From positions 1 to 64,000 of the forward strand of contig NZ_OBEB01000007.1 of NCBI RefSeq assembly GCF_900215315.1: a stretch of 64,000 nt of DNA. Reading direction: 5' to 3'. The translations under genes and the position numbers were made by a program. Shown here one piece after another: positions 53,542-63,315 of the stretch. Position 1 is the first letter of the stretch. Each line of letters opens with the position of its first letter. A model generated the notes under the pieces. That model was not told where the DNA came from, did not search any database, and was given only the letters and a program-made list of their open reading frames with translations. Source of the DNA: Arsukibacterium tuosuense. Its GTDB lineage: Bacteria > Pseudomonadota > Gammaproteobacteria > Enterobacterales > Alteromonadaceae.

Positions 53542-55383
53542 CTAGCTACAGACCGGGCTGATTTTAGCCAGCTCTTTCACCGTTTTGGTAAAGCCGTATT
53601 CGCTGTTATCGCTAACGTAGTAGTACACCATCTGGTTGGGCAGCATCACGACCCCAATACCGCCAAAGCCGGACATATAAGGCACCCAGCTCGGGTTGGC
53701 GCAGCCCAGCTGGGTCGAGTCACTTAAATCATATGCCCAGAACCCGTAGCGGTAACGGCTACTGGCCGTGCCCGTACTCAAGCCACCATTACTGCCCAGC
53801 TGCATCGCATCCTGTAACATGCCGGCATCGAGCAGCTGCTGACCATTAATCTGCCCCTGTTGCTGATGGGCAAAGCGGCCCAGTTTAATTAAATCGTCAC
53901 TAATGAAACTTAGGCCATAACCGGCAAAGGGCTGAGTCTGGGCATCATACGTACGCTTGGAATGGTGAGTCAGCGGGCTTAGTTGCAACGGTTGCCATAG
54001 CTCTTTAACTAATAACTCAGAGTAATAATCTGCACTGGTACCGGCCATGCTGCGGTAATACTGCTGCATGGCGCGGCTGAGAATGAAAGTGTCAGAGCTA
54101 TGGTAGACGAACTGGCTACCTGGTGCGGCTTGGCGCGGATACGCACAGGCATGCTGGATTTTCGCCTGATGGCTGCCTGCCAGGAAGAAGTTATCGATGG
54201 TTGCCTGGGCGCCTTCATCTACCGACGCCCCGGTCGAGTTGTAATTGCCGGTAGCCATATCCAGGGTCTGACCAAAACTGACATCAGCCCAGCGGCTGGT
54301 GGCACATTCACTAACATAATCGCTAATGACTAGTTCACGCTGATTGCCACCGTATTTTTGCTCCAGCCGCATTAGGGCAAACCCTGCCACTACAGATTTT
54401 GCCGTAGAGTATGACGGCAGGGCCATCAGCCCGCAAAATGGATAGTTACCCTGACGGGTAGCACAGTTGCCGGCATAATGGACACCGTTGTAATAAACGC
54501 CATAAGCCGATAAGTGGCTGGCGCTTTGATCAGATGCAATATAGGCCAGTACAATTCCGGCTTGCGGGTAGTCCGTTGCCAGAGCACTGATTGGCTTTAC
54601 CGGTAGCCGCGCAGCAACCTCCTGAACATAAGCGGTTTTAATAGCGGTGGCGCCGCTGATGATGGCGCTCTGGTAGCTGGCATTCAGCTTGCCATGCAGG
54701 TTAAATTTGAAGTACTGACACGTCTCCTGAGCAATCTGATAGGCCAGCTTCGACACGCTGCCATCATCTTTAAATAAAAAGGTCATAACGCCGTTGTGGG
54801 TACAGTTAGCGTTTACTTCCTGCAGCGCAAAGGGTAAGGCTACCCGGCTATAGCCGTTGTCGCCATGCTCCTGCCATACCCGGCCCGGCAGCAATAAATA
54901 TTCCCAGGATGGATGACTGGTAGCGATTAACTGGCGTTGCAGCGGGATTAGGTGAGTGCCATGCTGGACAAACTGGAAACTAAAATCCGGTAAGCGGTTA
55001 GGGTTAGTATAACTGCCGGCCAGGGAGGTACCTTGCTCAGTCAGCGTGCCATTGACGATACTCAGGGTTAAGGTACCGCTGAACTGGTTAAGCGGATTAG
55101 CAGCATTGGCAGGCACGGCATAATGACTATAGTTTTGCAGACTGATGCCGCCAGTACCGGTCAGCTGGCTGTAACTAAGCCCGGAACGGGTTACCGTACC
55201 ATCACCGTCTAAGCAGGCATAGTCGCAGTTAGCATCGTTAAATTCTGAATTGTTGCTGGGTGCATCAGCTAAGTTCTGTTGTTTGGATTGCGTGGCGAAC
55301 GCGTTTATACCGGGTGCAGTGTTGGTACATGCCACTATACTCAGGAGTAGCAGTAGGAATAATGTAAGACGACAAGTCCTCAC
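53542..55383 (-). CDS. Beta-lactamase-fold serine hydrolase lipoprotein
   Basis: 613 residues. Lipoprotein signal MRTCRLTLFLLLLLSIVAC (lipobox SIVAC). The N-terminal ~270 residues are a domain I do not recognise, with paired cysteines (DANCDYACLDGDG). The C-terminal part is a class C/esterase-type fold: SxxK in PSYSTAKSVVAG (about 327), the Tyr motif YHSSDTF (about 424) and GGIGVVMLPNQ. Probably an extracytoplasmic esterase, peptidase or amidase, not necessarily an antibiotic lactamase. The only usable start is GTG (55381-55383), without a strong Shine-Dalgarno. A paired AACTGG-type site lies 60-93 bases upstream. Confidence 0.83.
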   Translation of the reverse strand: MRTCRLTLFLLLLLSIVACTNTAPGINAFATQSKQQNLADAPSNNSEFNDANCDYACLDGDGTVTRSGLSYSQLTGTGGISLQNYSHYAVPANAANPLNQFSGTLTLSIVNGTLTEQGTSLAGSYTNPNRLPDFSFQFVQHGTHLIPLQRQLIATSHPSWEYLLLPGRVWQEHGDNGYSRVALPFALQEVNANCTHNGVMTFLFKDDGSVSKLAYQIAQETCQYFKFNLHGKLNASYQSAIISGATAIKTAYVQEVAARLPVKPISALATDYPQAGIVLAYIASDQSASHLSAYGVYYNGVHYAGNCATRQGNYPFCGLMALPSYSTAKSVVAGFALMRLEQKYGGNQRELVISDYVSECATSRWADVSFGQTLDMATGNYNSTGASVDEGAQATIDNFFLAGSHQAKIQHACAYPRQAAPGSQFVYHSSDTFILSRAMQQYYRSMAGTSADYYSELLVKELWQPLQLSPLTHHSKRTYDAQTQPFAGYGLSFISDDLIKLGRFAHQQQGQINGQQLLDAGMLQDAMQLGSNGGLSTGTASSRYRYGFWAYDLSDSTQLGCANPSWVPYMSGFGGIGVVMLPNQMVYYYVSDNSEYGFTKTVKELAKISPVCS

Positions 55384-55442
55384 AGTGAAACCATTATTTG
55401 TCTGGGGTATGAACTACTATTTCACAGCAGCTTACCGGCCAA

Positions 55443-55476
55443 CAGAACCAGTTATATATGAATGGCAGAACCAGAT
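55443..55476 (-). promoter_or_regulatory. CTGGTTCTG direct repeat upstream of the serine hydrolase
   Basis: On the minus strand ATCTGGTTCTG and AACTGGTTCTGT are 23 bases apart start to start, matching the other three sites except for one base in the first half. 60-93 bases before the start codon. Confidence 0.65.
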
Positions 55477-55642
55477 TCAAAGGGGCTCCGATCCTGCCAC
55501 TATGCTTCTTAGGTGAGAGTTTAACCCACCACTTTACCCACCTGGAAAGCAGTCGTTTAGAATCGAAAATTACAACAACTGTAGCATGCTGATGGAAAAG
55601 TTTAACATCCGGATTATTGCATTCCTAACCCTACTTGCGTTT

Positions 55643-55712
55643 GATGAGGTAATTAGTCTTGCTATTCGCCTCACTATGTGAGTAGATTGTGTCGTATATT
55701 CACCTCATTGAG
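55643..55712. promoter_or_regulatory. Candidate fic operators (three CCTCA elements)
   Basis: TATTCGCCTCACT (from 55663) and TATTCACCTCATT (from 55697) are direct repeats 34 bases apart; a third, TAATTACCTCATC, is on the other strand around 55643-55656. CTCAC-TAT-GTGAG (55670-55682) is a perfect dyad. The last element abuts the AGGAG of fic. Confidence 0.5.
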
Positions 55713-55726
55713 CAGGAGCTTTGCCT

Positions 55727-56863
55727 ATGTGGATCTGGCAACAACCGGACTGGCCGGGCCGTCAGAAACAGGTATCGCAGGTCTTTCGTTATGATCATGC
55801 GGTATTGACCCCTAAGTTACGTGAACTGCATTTTTTGCAGGGGGTGCTGCTGGGTAAAATGGACGTACAGGATAACCAGCAGGCGGCACTCGATACCATG
55901 CTTGCGAATATACTCACGTCTAGCGCTATTGAGGGTGAGCGGTTGAATCATAGTGTGGTGCGTTCATCATTGGCCCGCAAGCTGGGTATTGATGAACCAC
56001 AGAGCGTCGCAACGACAGCACAGTCTGACGGCCTCGCTGCTATGGTAACTGACGCAATTGGTAACTGGCAGCAGCCGTTAACACTAGAACGCTTGTTGCA
56101 GTGGCATGCCTGGCTATTTCCGTCTGACAGCTCACTAATACAGAGAGAGCAAATAGTGCAAAGGGTACTCGGTGGGCAGCTTCGCGGTAACGAGCCGATG
56201 CAGGTTGTCTCAGGCAGAATTGATCGCCCTAAAGTGCATTTCGAAGCGCCACCGCGCGAAGTATTAGAAAACGAGCTTAGCTGTTTTATTGACTGGTTTA
56301 ACCGCTCGCGAGATGACGCCAATTTGGACCCGCTACTACGCGCTGGCATTGCGCATTTCTGGTTTATCACCATCCATCCGCTGGAGGATGGCAATGGTCG
56401 GTTGGCAAGGCTGCTGACTGACTTGGCACTAGCCCAGGCAGAGCATCAGTCAATCCGCTTCTATGCCATGTCGGTTGCTATCCTGGAGCGACGTAGCAGC
56501 TATTACGACATCCTGGAACAAAGCCAAAAGGGCGATACTGACATCACTGCCTGGTTGGTCTGGTTTCTCGACACCCTGGCCGTCAGCCTGCGCCAGGTGC
56601 TGGACGATATTGAGCAAACGTTGCTAAAAACCCGGTTCTGGCAACGGGTAGACCAGACGAAACTGAGTAAAGAACAAGTTAAAGTATTAAACCGCTTACT
56701 GGATGGCGATTTCAGCGAAGGCATCAGCAACAGCCAATACGGCAAAGTCGCCAAAGTAAGCCCTGCAACGGCCAGCAGGCATTTGGCTCAGTTGGTTGAG
56801 AGCGGGTGTTTGATGAAAACCGCTGCTGGGGGCAGAAGTACCAGGTATGTCATCTTGCAATAG
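55727..56863 (+). CDS. Fic family protein with C-terminal winged HTH
   Basis: 378 residues. The start is ATG 55727, with AGGAG eight bases upstream; a TTG six bases earlier is too close to it. DUF4172-like N-terminus with the inhibitory-helix motif SSAIEGE (about 64-70), so a class II, self-inhibited enzyme. Fic core IHPLEDGNGRLARLL with catalytic His (about 216) and the DGNGR anion hole intact (Leu where Phe is usual). C-terminal winged helix (NSQYGKVAKVSPATASRHLAQLVESG). Expected to AMPylate a protein target; the HTH suggests autoregulation through the repeats upstream. Confidence 0.9.
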   Translation: MWIWQQPDWPGRQKQVSQVFRYDHAVLTPKLRELHFLQGVLLGKMDVQDNQQAALDTMLANILTSSAIEGERLNHSVVRSSLARKLGIDEPQSVATTAQSDGLAAMVTDAIGNWQQPLTLERLLQWHAWLFPSDSSLIQREQIVQRVLGGQLRGNEPMQVVSGRIDRPKVHFEAPPREVLENELSCFIDWFNRSRDDANLDPLLRAGIAHFWFITIHPLEDGNGRLARLLTDLALAQAEHQSIRFYAMSVAILERRSSYYDILEQSQKGDTDITAWLVWFLDTLAVSLRQVLDDIEQTLLKTRFWQRVDQTKLSKEQVKVLNRLLDGDFSEGISNSQYGKVAKVSPATASRHLAQLVESGCLMKTAAGGRSTRYVILQ

Positions 56864-56909
56864 CAGGCACCTGATTGAACCTGCTAATTTGTTGAGGGGC
56901 GATGTAACG

Positions 56910-57770
56910 TTATTCAACGTTCTGGATCTGCTCTCTCATCTGCTCGATTAACACCTTAAGCTCTACCGCTGCATTGGTAATTTCGGTACTGATGGCTTTG
57001 GATGACAGGGTATTCGCTTCGCGGTTAAATTCCTGCATCATAAAATCTAAGCGTCGGCCGCAGGCGCCGCCCTTTTTCAGGGTGTGGCGGGTTTCTTTAA
57101 TGTGGGCATCCAGGCGGTCGAGTTCTTCGGCGACGTCAGATTTTGACGCCAAAAACGCCATTTCCTGTTCTAAACGGCCTTGCTCTATATCGGCTTTAAT
57201 GTCGTTTAAGCGGTTCAGAATACGGTCGCGCTGCCATTGCATGGCTTGTGGTAAATGCGTGCGGACAAAAGCCACTTGCTCGCCAATAGCGGTTAAGCGC
57301 TGCTGGATCATCTGTTCTATCGCATCGCCCTCACGGCCGCGGCCAGCCAGGAAATCCTGCATGGCGGCGTCAAAACCGGCCAGCAGTTCGCCCTGCATAG
57401 CGTCTAAATCGTCAGTCGGGGTTTCCATAACGCCGGGCCAGCGCAGAATGTCGGCAATGTTTAATTGTGCCTGCGGCGCTTTTTGCAGCAGTTGCTGGGC
57501 TTTTTGCAGCAATTGCTCCGCAAATTCTTCGTTTAAGGTCAGTTCGCCAGCCGCCTGATTTGCATGATAACGCAGATTCACTTCAATTTTGCCACGTTGC
57601 AGGCTGTTACGCAGTTTATCGCGCAGCAGGCTTTCTAAGCCGCGAAACTGCTCGGGTAAGCGGAAATAACTTTCCAGGTAACGCTGGTTTACCGAGCGGA
57701 TTTCCCACTGGGCGGTGCCCCAGCTGGCTTTGGTTTCGTGACGGGCGAAGGCGGTCATGCTGTGGATCAT
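56910..57770 (-). CDS. yicC: YicC family endoribonuclease
   Basis: 286 residues from the ATG at 57768-57770, giving the canonical N-terminus MIHSMTAFARHE; a longer frame was rejected. Other hallmarks: WEIRSVNQRYLESYFRLPE, RGKIEVNLRYH, GRRLDFMMQEFNREANTLSSKA, and the C-terminal ELKVLIEQMREQIQNVE. YicC proteins are ribonucleases implicated in small-RNA turnover. Divergent from rph, an arrangement conserved in gammaproteobacteria. Confidence 0.95.
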   Translation of the reverse strand: MIHSMTAFARHETKASWGTAQWEIRSVNQRYLESYFRLPEQFRGLESLLRDKLRNSLQRGKIEVNLRYHANQAAGELTLNEEFAEQLLQKAQQLLQKAPQAQLNIADILRWPGVMETPTDDLDAMQGELLAGFDAAMQDFLAGRGREGDAIEQMIQQRLTAIGEQVAFVRTHLPQAMQWQRDRILNRLNDIKADIEQGRLEQEMAFLASKSDVAEELDRLDAHIKETRHTLKKGGACGRRLDFMMQEFNREANTLSSKAISTEITNAAVELKVLIEQMREQIQNVE

Positions 57771-57895
57771 AAAAAGCTCTCTGGCGACAAATAAAACCAG
57801 AGTATACCGCAGCCGAATCGAATTTGGCGAATAGATGGCCCTCAACGGCTATACAACCTATAATAGCGGCCATCGTTAATTTCAGGAGTGCAGCT

Positions 57896-58609
57896 ATGCG
57901 TCCAAGTGGCAGAACCGCCAGTCAGATCCGTCCCCTTACTTTTACCCGTCAATTTACCGCTCACGCTGAAGGCTCAGTACTGGTTGAGTTTGGCAATACC
58001 AAGGTAATTTGTACTGCCAGTGTGGTGGAGGGTGTACCGCGCTTTATGAAAGGTCAGGGCAAAGGCTGGGTAACCGCCGAGTACGGCATGCTGCCGCGGG
58101 CAACCCATACCCGTAATGACCGCGAAGCAGCGCGTGGTAAGCAAGGTGGTCGCACTATGGAAATTCAGCGCTTAATTGGCCGGGCCCTGCGCACTGCGGT
58201 CGATTTAAAACTGCTGGGTGAGAATACCATTACTATTGACTGTGATGTGATTCAGGCCGATGGCGGCACCCGTACCGCGTCTATTACCGGCGCTTGTGTT
58301 GCCCTGGTTGATGCGCTGAATTTTATGCGGGCCAAGGGCACTATCAAAACCAACCCGTTAAAATATATGGTAGCGGCAGTTTCGGTGGGTGTTTACAAAG
58401 GTACGCCGGTAGCCGATTTAGATTACGCTGAAGATTCTAATGCCGAAACCGATATGAATATCGTAATGACCGAAACTGGCAAAATTATTGAAGTGCAGGG
58501 CACGGCAGAAACCGAACCCTTCAGCTTTGATGAAATGCAGCAGATGATGGATTTGGGTCGGCATGCCATCCGGGAAATTATTGAAGAGCAAAAACGGGTA
58601 TTGGCGTAA
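57896..58609 (+). CDS. rph: Ribonuclease PH
   Basis: 237 residues from the ATG at 57896, with AGGAG nine bases upstream; [13 protein letters not shown] is the standard RNase PH start. Phosphorolytic 3' exonuclease trimming tRNA precursors. Blocks: [71 protein letters not shown]. Followed by pyrE after 18 bases. Confidence 0.97.
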   Translation: MRPSGRTASQIRPLTFTRQFTAHAEGSVLVEFGNTKVICTASVVEGVPRFMKGQGKGWVTAEYGMLPRATHTRNDREAARGKQGGRTMEIQRLIGRALRTAVDLKLLGENTITIDCDVIQADGGTRTASITGACVALVDALNFMRAKGTIKTNPLKYMVAAVSVGVYKGTPVADLDYAEDSNAETDMNIVMTETGKIIEVQGTAETEPFSFDEMQQMMDLGRHAIREIIEEQKRVLA

Positions 58610-58627
58610 GCAGAGGACAGCAAGACC

Positions 58628-59275
58628 ATGAAGCAGTTTCAACGTGATTTTATTGAATTTGCCCTGGCACGTCAGGTGCTGAAATTTGGCCAGTTTACGC
58701 TGAAGTCGGGCCGCACCAGCCCGTATTTTTTTAATGCCGGTTTGTTTAATACCGGTAGTGACCTGGCGAAGCTGGGCCGGTTTTATGCCGCAGCATTGCA
58801 GGATGCGGCGATTGAATTCGACGTGCTGTTTGGCCCGGCCTATAAAGGTATACCAATTGCTACCACCACTGCAGTAGCGCTGGCGGATCATCACAACCGC
58901 GACGTGCCGTATTGCTTTAACCGCAAAGAAGCCAAAGCCCACGGCGAGGGCGGCAACCTGGTTGGCGCGCCACTGCAAGGCCGGATTATGCTGGTGGATG
59001 ATGTAATTACTGCCGGTACTGCCATTCGTGAGTCGATGCAGCTTATTCAGGCACAGGGCGCAGAGCTTAGCGGCGTGCTGGTAGCGCTGGACCGGCAGGA
59101 ACGTGGCCAGGGTGAGTTATCGGCCATTCAGGAAGTGGAACGTGACTTTAACACTAAGGTTGTGGCCATTATCAGCCTGCCGGATTTAATCAGCTATTTA
59201 GCGGATAAGCCGGAAATGGCGGAGCATCTGGAGGCGGTGAAAGCTTATCGGGCGCAATATGGGGTTAAGACATAA
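58628..59275 (+). CDS. pyrE: Orotate phosphoribosyltransferase
   Basis: 215 residues. Joins orotate and PRPP to make OMP in pyrimidine synthesis. PRPP loop [15 protein letters not shown] (about 120-134), catalytic dimer loop [25 protein letters not shown]. Second gene of the rph-pyrE operon. An inverted-repeat element follows its stop by 20 bases. Confidence 0.97.
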   Translation: MKQFQRDFIEFALARQVLKFGQFTLKSGRTSPYFFNAGLFNTGSDLAKLGRFYAAALQDAAIEFDVLFGPAYKGIPIATTTAVALADHHNRDVPYCFNRKEAKAHGEGGNLVGAPLQGRIMLVDDVITAGTAIRESMQLIQAQGAELSGVLVALDRQERGQGELSAIQEVERDFNTKVVAIISLPDLISYLADKPEMAEHLEAVKAYRAQYGVKT

Positions 59276-59295
59276 GTCACTGTAAATTTAGGAAC

Positions 59296-59407
59296 GCAAG
59301 GTATCAGGTAACGCTTACTCCACCGGCTTCAAGGATCACATCCCTGTGCCCCTTCAGCCTGCGCGGCATCCATGCCGCTGTTTCATAAGCATTACCTGAC
59401 ACCTTGC
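59296..59407. repeat. Intergenic repeat family B, copy 1, with 22-bp inverted arms
   Basis: Arms GCAAGGTATCAGGTAACGCT.. (59296-59317) and its inverted match (59386-59407) agree at 20 of 22 positions. The centre holds the family B core CTTCAAGGATCACATCCC, then TGTGCCCCTTCAG and GCGGCATCCATGCCGCTG. Fills the pyrE-slmA convergent space and could act as a bidirectional terminator. Confidence 0.85.
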
Positions 59408-59477
59408 TCTGCAGTAACACCACTCCCTGTTTTCTGAATGACGTGATATGTCAGAACCACAGCTCAAAGTGCCTCTG

Positions 59478-60068
59478 CTAGTTAAACAAAGCCTGCTGCA
59501 ATAGCGCCCACTGGTTTTGCCAGGCGGCGGTGGGCAGGCGTTTAAAGCCGGAGCGGACAAACTGGCTTATTTTGCCCTCTACTGTAGCCAGCAACAGGTT
59601 AGCCAACTCGCCTTCATCAATACTAAAACCTTTACCTTCACGCAATTTGCGCTCGCGCAGGGTTTGTTTAAACTGAGTTTCCAGCTTTTCAAACAATGCC
59701 GCTACCCGCTCCAGTAAGCGTTCCTGCTCGCCCTGCAGGGCATCGCCGCTAAGAATGCGGCAAAAGCCGGGGTTACGCTCGGCAAATACCAGAATTAATT
59801 GCAGCATTAGCTCTATGCGGCTTTGGGTATCTTTATGCTCATCCGAAATGCTGTTTATTCTGGAGAGCAGGGTGTCTTCAATAAACTCAATTAAGCCTTC
59901 AAACATCCGGGCTTTGCTGGGGAAGTGGCGATATAGCGCAGCTTCTGATACCCCGACTTTTTCGGCCAGGGCAGCAGTGGTGATCCGCTGGCCGTTATTG
60001 CTTTGCAGCATGGCGGCTAACGCCTGCAAAATATCTTCTTTTCTGTTGCCGCGACGCGGTGATGACAT
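59478..60068 (-). CDS. slmA: Nucleoid occlusion factor SlmA (TetR family)
   Basis: 196 residues. Binds chromosomal SlmA sites and blocks FtsZ ring formation over the nucleoid. N-terminus [20 protein letters not shown] and [39 protein letters not shown] are characteristic. Located between pyrE and dut-coaBC, the conserved gammaproteobacterial place. Confidence 0.96.
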   Translation of the reverse strand: MSSPRRGNRKEDILQALAAMLQSNNGQRITTAALAEKVGVSEAALYRHFPSKARMFEGLIEFIEDTLLSRINSISDEHKDTQSRIELMLQLILVFAERNPGFCRILSGDALQGEQERLLERVAALFEKLETQFKQTLRERKLREGKGFSIDEGELANLLLATVEGKISQFVRSGFKRLPTAAWQNQWALLQQALFN

Positions 60069-60428
60069 AGCTGTTCCTGAAAATGAACTATTGCAAAATA
60101 GGTTTAAACTGGGAGATCTTATTTAGATTACTTGATCAATCGTTGAGCCCGTCGTTTGTGGGCAGGCTCGTCCAGCCAATATGCGCCTTTCGCCGCCTTC
60201 AAGGATCACATCCCTGTGCCCTTTCAGGCTCCACTGCATCGATGCCACTGCTCAAAACTCACACTGGATTATCGTGCTATCGATAGCTCGTCCAGCCAAT
60301 ATGCGCCTTTCGCCGCCTTCAAGGATCACATCCATGTGCCCCTTCAGGCTCCGCGGCATCCATGCCGCTGCTCAAAACACACATTGGCCTCCCGAGCTAT
60401 CTGGTGATTCTTAACGGAAGCCGACGAA
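60069..60428. other. 360-base intergenic region largely made of repeats
   Basis: Between the slmA start and dut stop. Positions 60166-60405 are two tandem copies of a family B element; the remaining ~120 bases include the slmA promoter region with no recognisable gene. Confidence 0.8.
60166..60405. repeat. Tandem pair of 120-bp family B repeats
   Basis: Copies at 60166-60285 and 60286-60405 have an exact 120-base period (GCTCGTCCAGCCAATATGCG starts both). Each contains CTTCAAGGATCACATCC, then TGTGCCC.TTCAGGCTCC and a GCATC..TGCC hairpin. In the second copy the outer sequences AGCTCG..AGCCAAT and ATTGGCCTCCCGAGCT are inverted matches. Confidence 0.9.
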
Positions 60429-60887
60429 CTAACTTTTACCAGAGTGACCAAAGCCACCTTCCCCACGCTCGGAGGCATCAAAGTTATCAACCAGCTTAAA
60501 TTCCGCCTGCACTACCGGCATAAATACCAGTTGGGCAATCCGGTCGCCCGGCTCAATGCTGAACGTTTGCTGGCCGCGGTTCCACATGGAAACCATTAAC
60601 GGCCCCTGATAATCAGAATCAATTAAGCCCACCAGATTACCCAGTACAATACCGTGCTTATGGCCCAGGCCAGAGCGCGGTAAAATGGTGGCGCATAAGT
60701 TAGCGTCGCCAATAAAAATCGAGATACCGGTTGGAATTAATACCGTCTGGCCTGGTTCCAGGTTCAGGGTTTGATCCAGACAGGCGCGTAAATCGAGGCC
60801 GGCTGAACCTGGCGTGGCATATGCCGGTAGCGGGAATTCATTACCAATACGGGGGTCGAGGATCTTCAGCTCAATTGCTTTATTCAT
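60429..60887 (-). CDS. dut: dUTP diphosphatase
   Basis: 152 residues. Hydrolyses dUTP to dUMP, keeping uracil out of DNA. Trimeric dUTPase motifs: [51 protein letters not shown] and the C-terminal [10 protein letters not shown]. The ATG overlaps the coaBC stop by one base, so the two are co-translated. Confidence 0.97.
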   Translation of the reverse strand: MNKAIELKILDPRIGNEFPLPAYATPGSAGLDLRACLDQTLNLEPGQTVLIPTGISIFIGDANLCATILPRSGLGHKHGIVLGNLVGLIDSDYQGPLMVSMWNRGQQTFSIEPGDRIAQLVFMPVVQAEFKLVDNFDASERGEGGFGHSGKS

Positions 60888-62131
60888 TAGTTAGCTTCAC
60901 TAGTTGTGTTTTGTTGAGATAAGAGTTGAGAAAATTGTTTAGAAATTAAGGTGATCAGGCTTTCGGCCAGCGCGGCTTTGCTTTGCAGGACCAGAGTCTC
61001 TTCACCATCTTGCCAGAGCAAAGTTACGGCATTCTGATCGCTGTTAAAGCCGGCATCGGGCTGCGACACATCGTTGGCGCAAATCATATCAAGTTTTTTA
61101 TTGACCAGCTTTTGCCGGGCATAGCTCAGCACATCCTGAGTTTCAGCAGCGAAACCTACGGTAAAAGGACGTTGTTTAGCCAGGCTGGCCACTGCAGCGA
61201 TAATATCCGGGTTTTTCACCAGAGTAAGTTGTAGCTGCTCACTTGCGCCTTTTTTCAGCTTATTGGCCGCCACTTCCGCCGCCCGGTAATCGGCTACTGC
61301 GGCGCAGCCGATGAAAATATCACTTTGTACCGCAGCCTTTAGCGCAGCGTCATGCATTTGTTCGGCGCTGATAACATCTACCCGCTTAACGCCCGCCGGA
61401 GTAACCAGTTGCACCGGACCGCTGATCAGCGTGACATCAGCGCCCATCGCAGCAGCAGCGGCGGCTAACGCAAAGCCCATTTTGCCAGAGCTATGGTTGG
61501 ATAAGTAACGCACCGGGTCCAGGGCTTCGCGGGTGGGACCCGCAGTAATGGTAAAGCGCAGGCCGGTTAATGATGTTACTGGCGTCAGGCTTTGTTCAAT
61601 AAGCGCAACCAATTCTAATGGCTCCAGCATCCGACCATAGCCAACATCGCCACAGGCTTGCTCGCCGGCGCCCGGGCCATAAATGTGAAATTTATGTTTT
61701 TTTAGTGTTGCTAAGTTTTGCTGGGTAGCTATATTGTTATACATCTGCTGATTCATCGCAGGCGCTACAGCAATCGGTGCCGCAGAAGCCAGCACGCAGG
61801 TGGTGAGTAAATCGTTGGCCATACCATGGGCCAGTTTAGCAATAACATCGGCTGAGGCCGGGGCAACGACAATCAGGTTAGCCCATTTGGCCAGCTCAAT
61901 ATGGCCCATCGCGGCTTCTGCCGCCGGATCGAGCATGCTGGTGCTAACCGGGTTTCCGGATACTGCCTGTAAGGTCAGCGGGGTAATAAATTGCTGGGCG
62001 GCATCGGTCAGAATCACCCGGACCTCCGCGCCCCGCTCTTTTAAACGGCGGACTAAATCGGCACTTTTGTAAGCGGCAATGCCGCCACTAATGCCAAGTA
62101 AGATCCGTTTTGCTGCCAGTGTCTGCTGCAT
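60887..62131 (-). CDS. coaBC: Bifunctional phosphopantothenoylcysteine decarboxylase/synthase
   Basis: 414 residues. Two steps of coenzyme A synthesis. CoaC flavoprotein part (1-~190): [50 protein letters not shown]. CoaB part: [44 protein letters not shown]...[17 protein letters not shown]. Divergent from radC. Confidence 0.97.
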   Translation of the reverse strand: MQQTLAAKRILLGISGGIAAYKSADLVRRLKERGAEVRVILTDAAQQFITPLTLQAVSGNPVSTSMLDPAAEAAMGHIELAKWANLIVVAPASADVIAKLAHGMANDLLTTCVLASAAPIAVAPAMNQQMYNNIATQQNLATLKKHKFHIYGPGAGEQACGDVGYGRMLEPLELVALIEQSLTPVTSLTGLRFTITAGPTREALDPVRYLSNHSSGKMGFALAAAAAAMGADVTLISGPVQLVTPAGVKRVDVISAEQMHDAALKAAVQSDIFIGCAAVADYRAAEVAANKLKKGASEQLQLTLVKNPDIIAAVASLAKQRPFTVGFAAETQDVLSYARQKLVNKKLDMICANDVSQPDAGFNSDQNAVTLLWQDGEETLVLQSKAALAESLITLISKQFSQLLSQQNTTSEAN

Positions 62132-62213
62132 AGATACCTAAAGCTGGTCCGAAAATCATCGGTATAAGATAACACGGAACGTAAAAATCGGCATCAATTC
62201 AGGGAGGATTCAG

Positions 62214-62888
62214 ATGGTTATTTCTGACTGGCCAGTTACCGAGCGACCGCGGGAAAAACTGTTGCAGCTGGGGCCTAAGGCCTTATCTGATGCTGAGCTT
62301 TTGGCGATATTTCTACGCACCGGAGTCAGTGGCTGCGATGCGGTAACCCTGGCCCGGCAGTTACTGAATCATTTTGGATCGTTGCGCCGCTTAATGGGCG
62401 CCAGTCAGCATGAGTTTTGCCAGGCGAAGGGCCTGGGTGAAGCCAAATTTGTGCAGTTGCAGGCAGTGCTGGAGCTGAGTAAAAGGTATATGCAACAGCA
62501 ATTGCAGCGGGAAACCGTGTTTACTGAGCCGGCACTGGTAAAGAAATTTTTATCGCATACCATTGGCCACGAGCAGCGTGAAGTTTTCCTGTTACTTTAC
62601 CTTGATAATCAACATCGTTTAATTGCCAGCGAGCCATTATTTATGGGCACTATTGATGCGTCGCCGGTGTATCCACGTATTGTAGTTCAGCGCGCTTTAG
62701 CGCATAATGCCGCCGCCGTTATATTGGCTCATAATCATCCTTCCGGGGTGGCGGAGCCAAGCCGCGCCGACAGGGCAATAACGGAGCGCCTGACCCAGGC
62801 TATGGCATTGGTAGATATTAAAATACTGGACCATTTTGTGGTGGGCGATGCAGAAGTTGTCTCTTTTGCAGAACGCGGCTGGCTTTAA
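62214..62888 (+). CDS. radC: RadC family JAMM-motif protein
   Basis: 224 residues, complete chromosomal form. N-terminal helix-hairpin-helix ([27 protein letters not shown]) and a C-terminal MPN domain with the JAMM metal motif [14 protein letters not shown]. Historically linked to DNA repair, with real function unsettled. GGGAGG precedes the ATG. Located directly before rpmB, as in many gammaproteobacteria. Confidence 0.95.
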   Translation: MVISDWPVTERPREKLLQLGPKALSDAELLAIFLRTGVSGCDAVTLARQLLNHFGSLRRLMGASQHEFCQAKGLGEAKFVQLQAVLELSKRYMQQQLQRETVFTEPALVKKFLSHTIGHEQREVFLLLYLDNQHRLIASEPLFMGTIDASPVYPRIVVQRALAHNAAAVILAHNHPSGVAEPSRADRAITERLTQAMALVDIKILDHFVVGDAEVVSFAERGWL

Positions 62889-62950
62889 CAATATTCGAAT
62901 GAAACAGGCGGATCGCCAACGGATCTGACTAAGGTGCCATTTAAATTCTC

Positions 62951-62979
62951 TTGAGTTTAATGGGGCTTTCGTGTATAAA
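62951..62979 (+). promoter_or_regulatory. Sigma-70 promoter of rpmBG
   Basis: TTGAGT (62951-62956) and TATAAA (62974-62979) with 17 bases between. About 89 bases before the rpmB start, leaving a sizeable leader that may hold autoregulatory structure. Confidence 0.75.
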
Positions 62980-63067
62980 GTGCGCCCTCATCCATTTTCG
63001 GGGCAACCTTCAAGGCCAGAAGGGTGAATGATAGCTCGAGCTGACGTAATTTTGGAGAAATATAGAC

Positions 63068-63304
63068 ATGTCTAGAGTATGCCAAGTAACTGGCAAAGGT
63101 CCGATGGTAGGTAACCGTCGTTCGCACGCCAACAACGCGACAAAGCGCCGTTTCCTGCCTAACCTGCAAACTCACCGTTTCTGGGTTGAAAGCGAAAACC
63201 GTTTTGTTACTTTACGTACTACCACCCGTGGTATGCGTATTATTGACAAGAAAGGTATCGACGCCGTTTTAGTAGACGTTCGTGCCAACGGTCACAAGGT
63301 TTAA
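63068..63304 (+). CDS. rpmB: 50S ribosomal protein L28
   Basis: 78 residues. [29 protein letters not shown] is the canonical L28 start; the rest ([36 protein letters not shown]) matches the family. GGAG lies nine bases upstream. Followed by rpmG. Confidence 0.98.
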   Translation: MSRVCQVTGKGPMVGNRRSHANNATKRRFLPNLQTHRFWVESENRFVTLRTTTRGMRIIDKKGIDAVLVDVRANGHKV

Positions 63305-63315
63305 GGAATTAACTC

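Larger units (their letters stand above)
55384..55726. other. 343-base divergent intergenic region
   Basis: Between the leftward serine hydrolase and rightward fic genes. Its left part holds the paired CTGGTTCTG site (55443-55474); its right part holds three CCTCA-containing elements. Nothing coding was seen in the middle (55480-55640). Confidence 0.6.

Noticed and set aside
53542..55383. Antibiotic-resistance beta-lactamase
   Set aside because: It has a large extra N-terminal domain, a lipoprotein anchor and an esterase-like motif set, and lies in a catabolic cluster; resistance is not supported by sequence.
60156..60414. Two overlapping plus-strand ORFs of ~80 residues with internal duplication
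   Set aside because: They are translations of the 120-bp family B repeat pair; no start signal and no similarity to proteins.
62697..62891. Minus-strand ORF within radC
   Set aside because: Shadow of the conserved JAMM region of radC.
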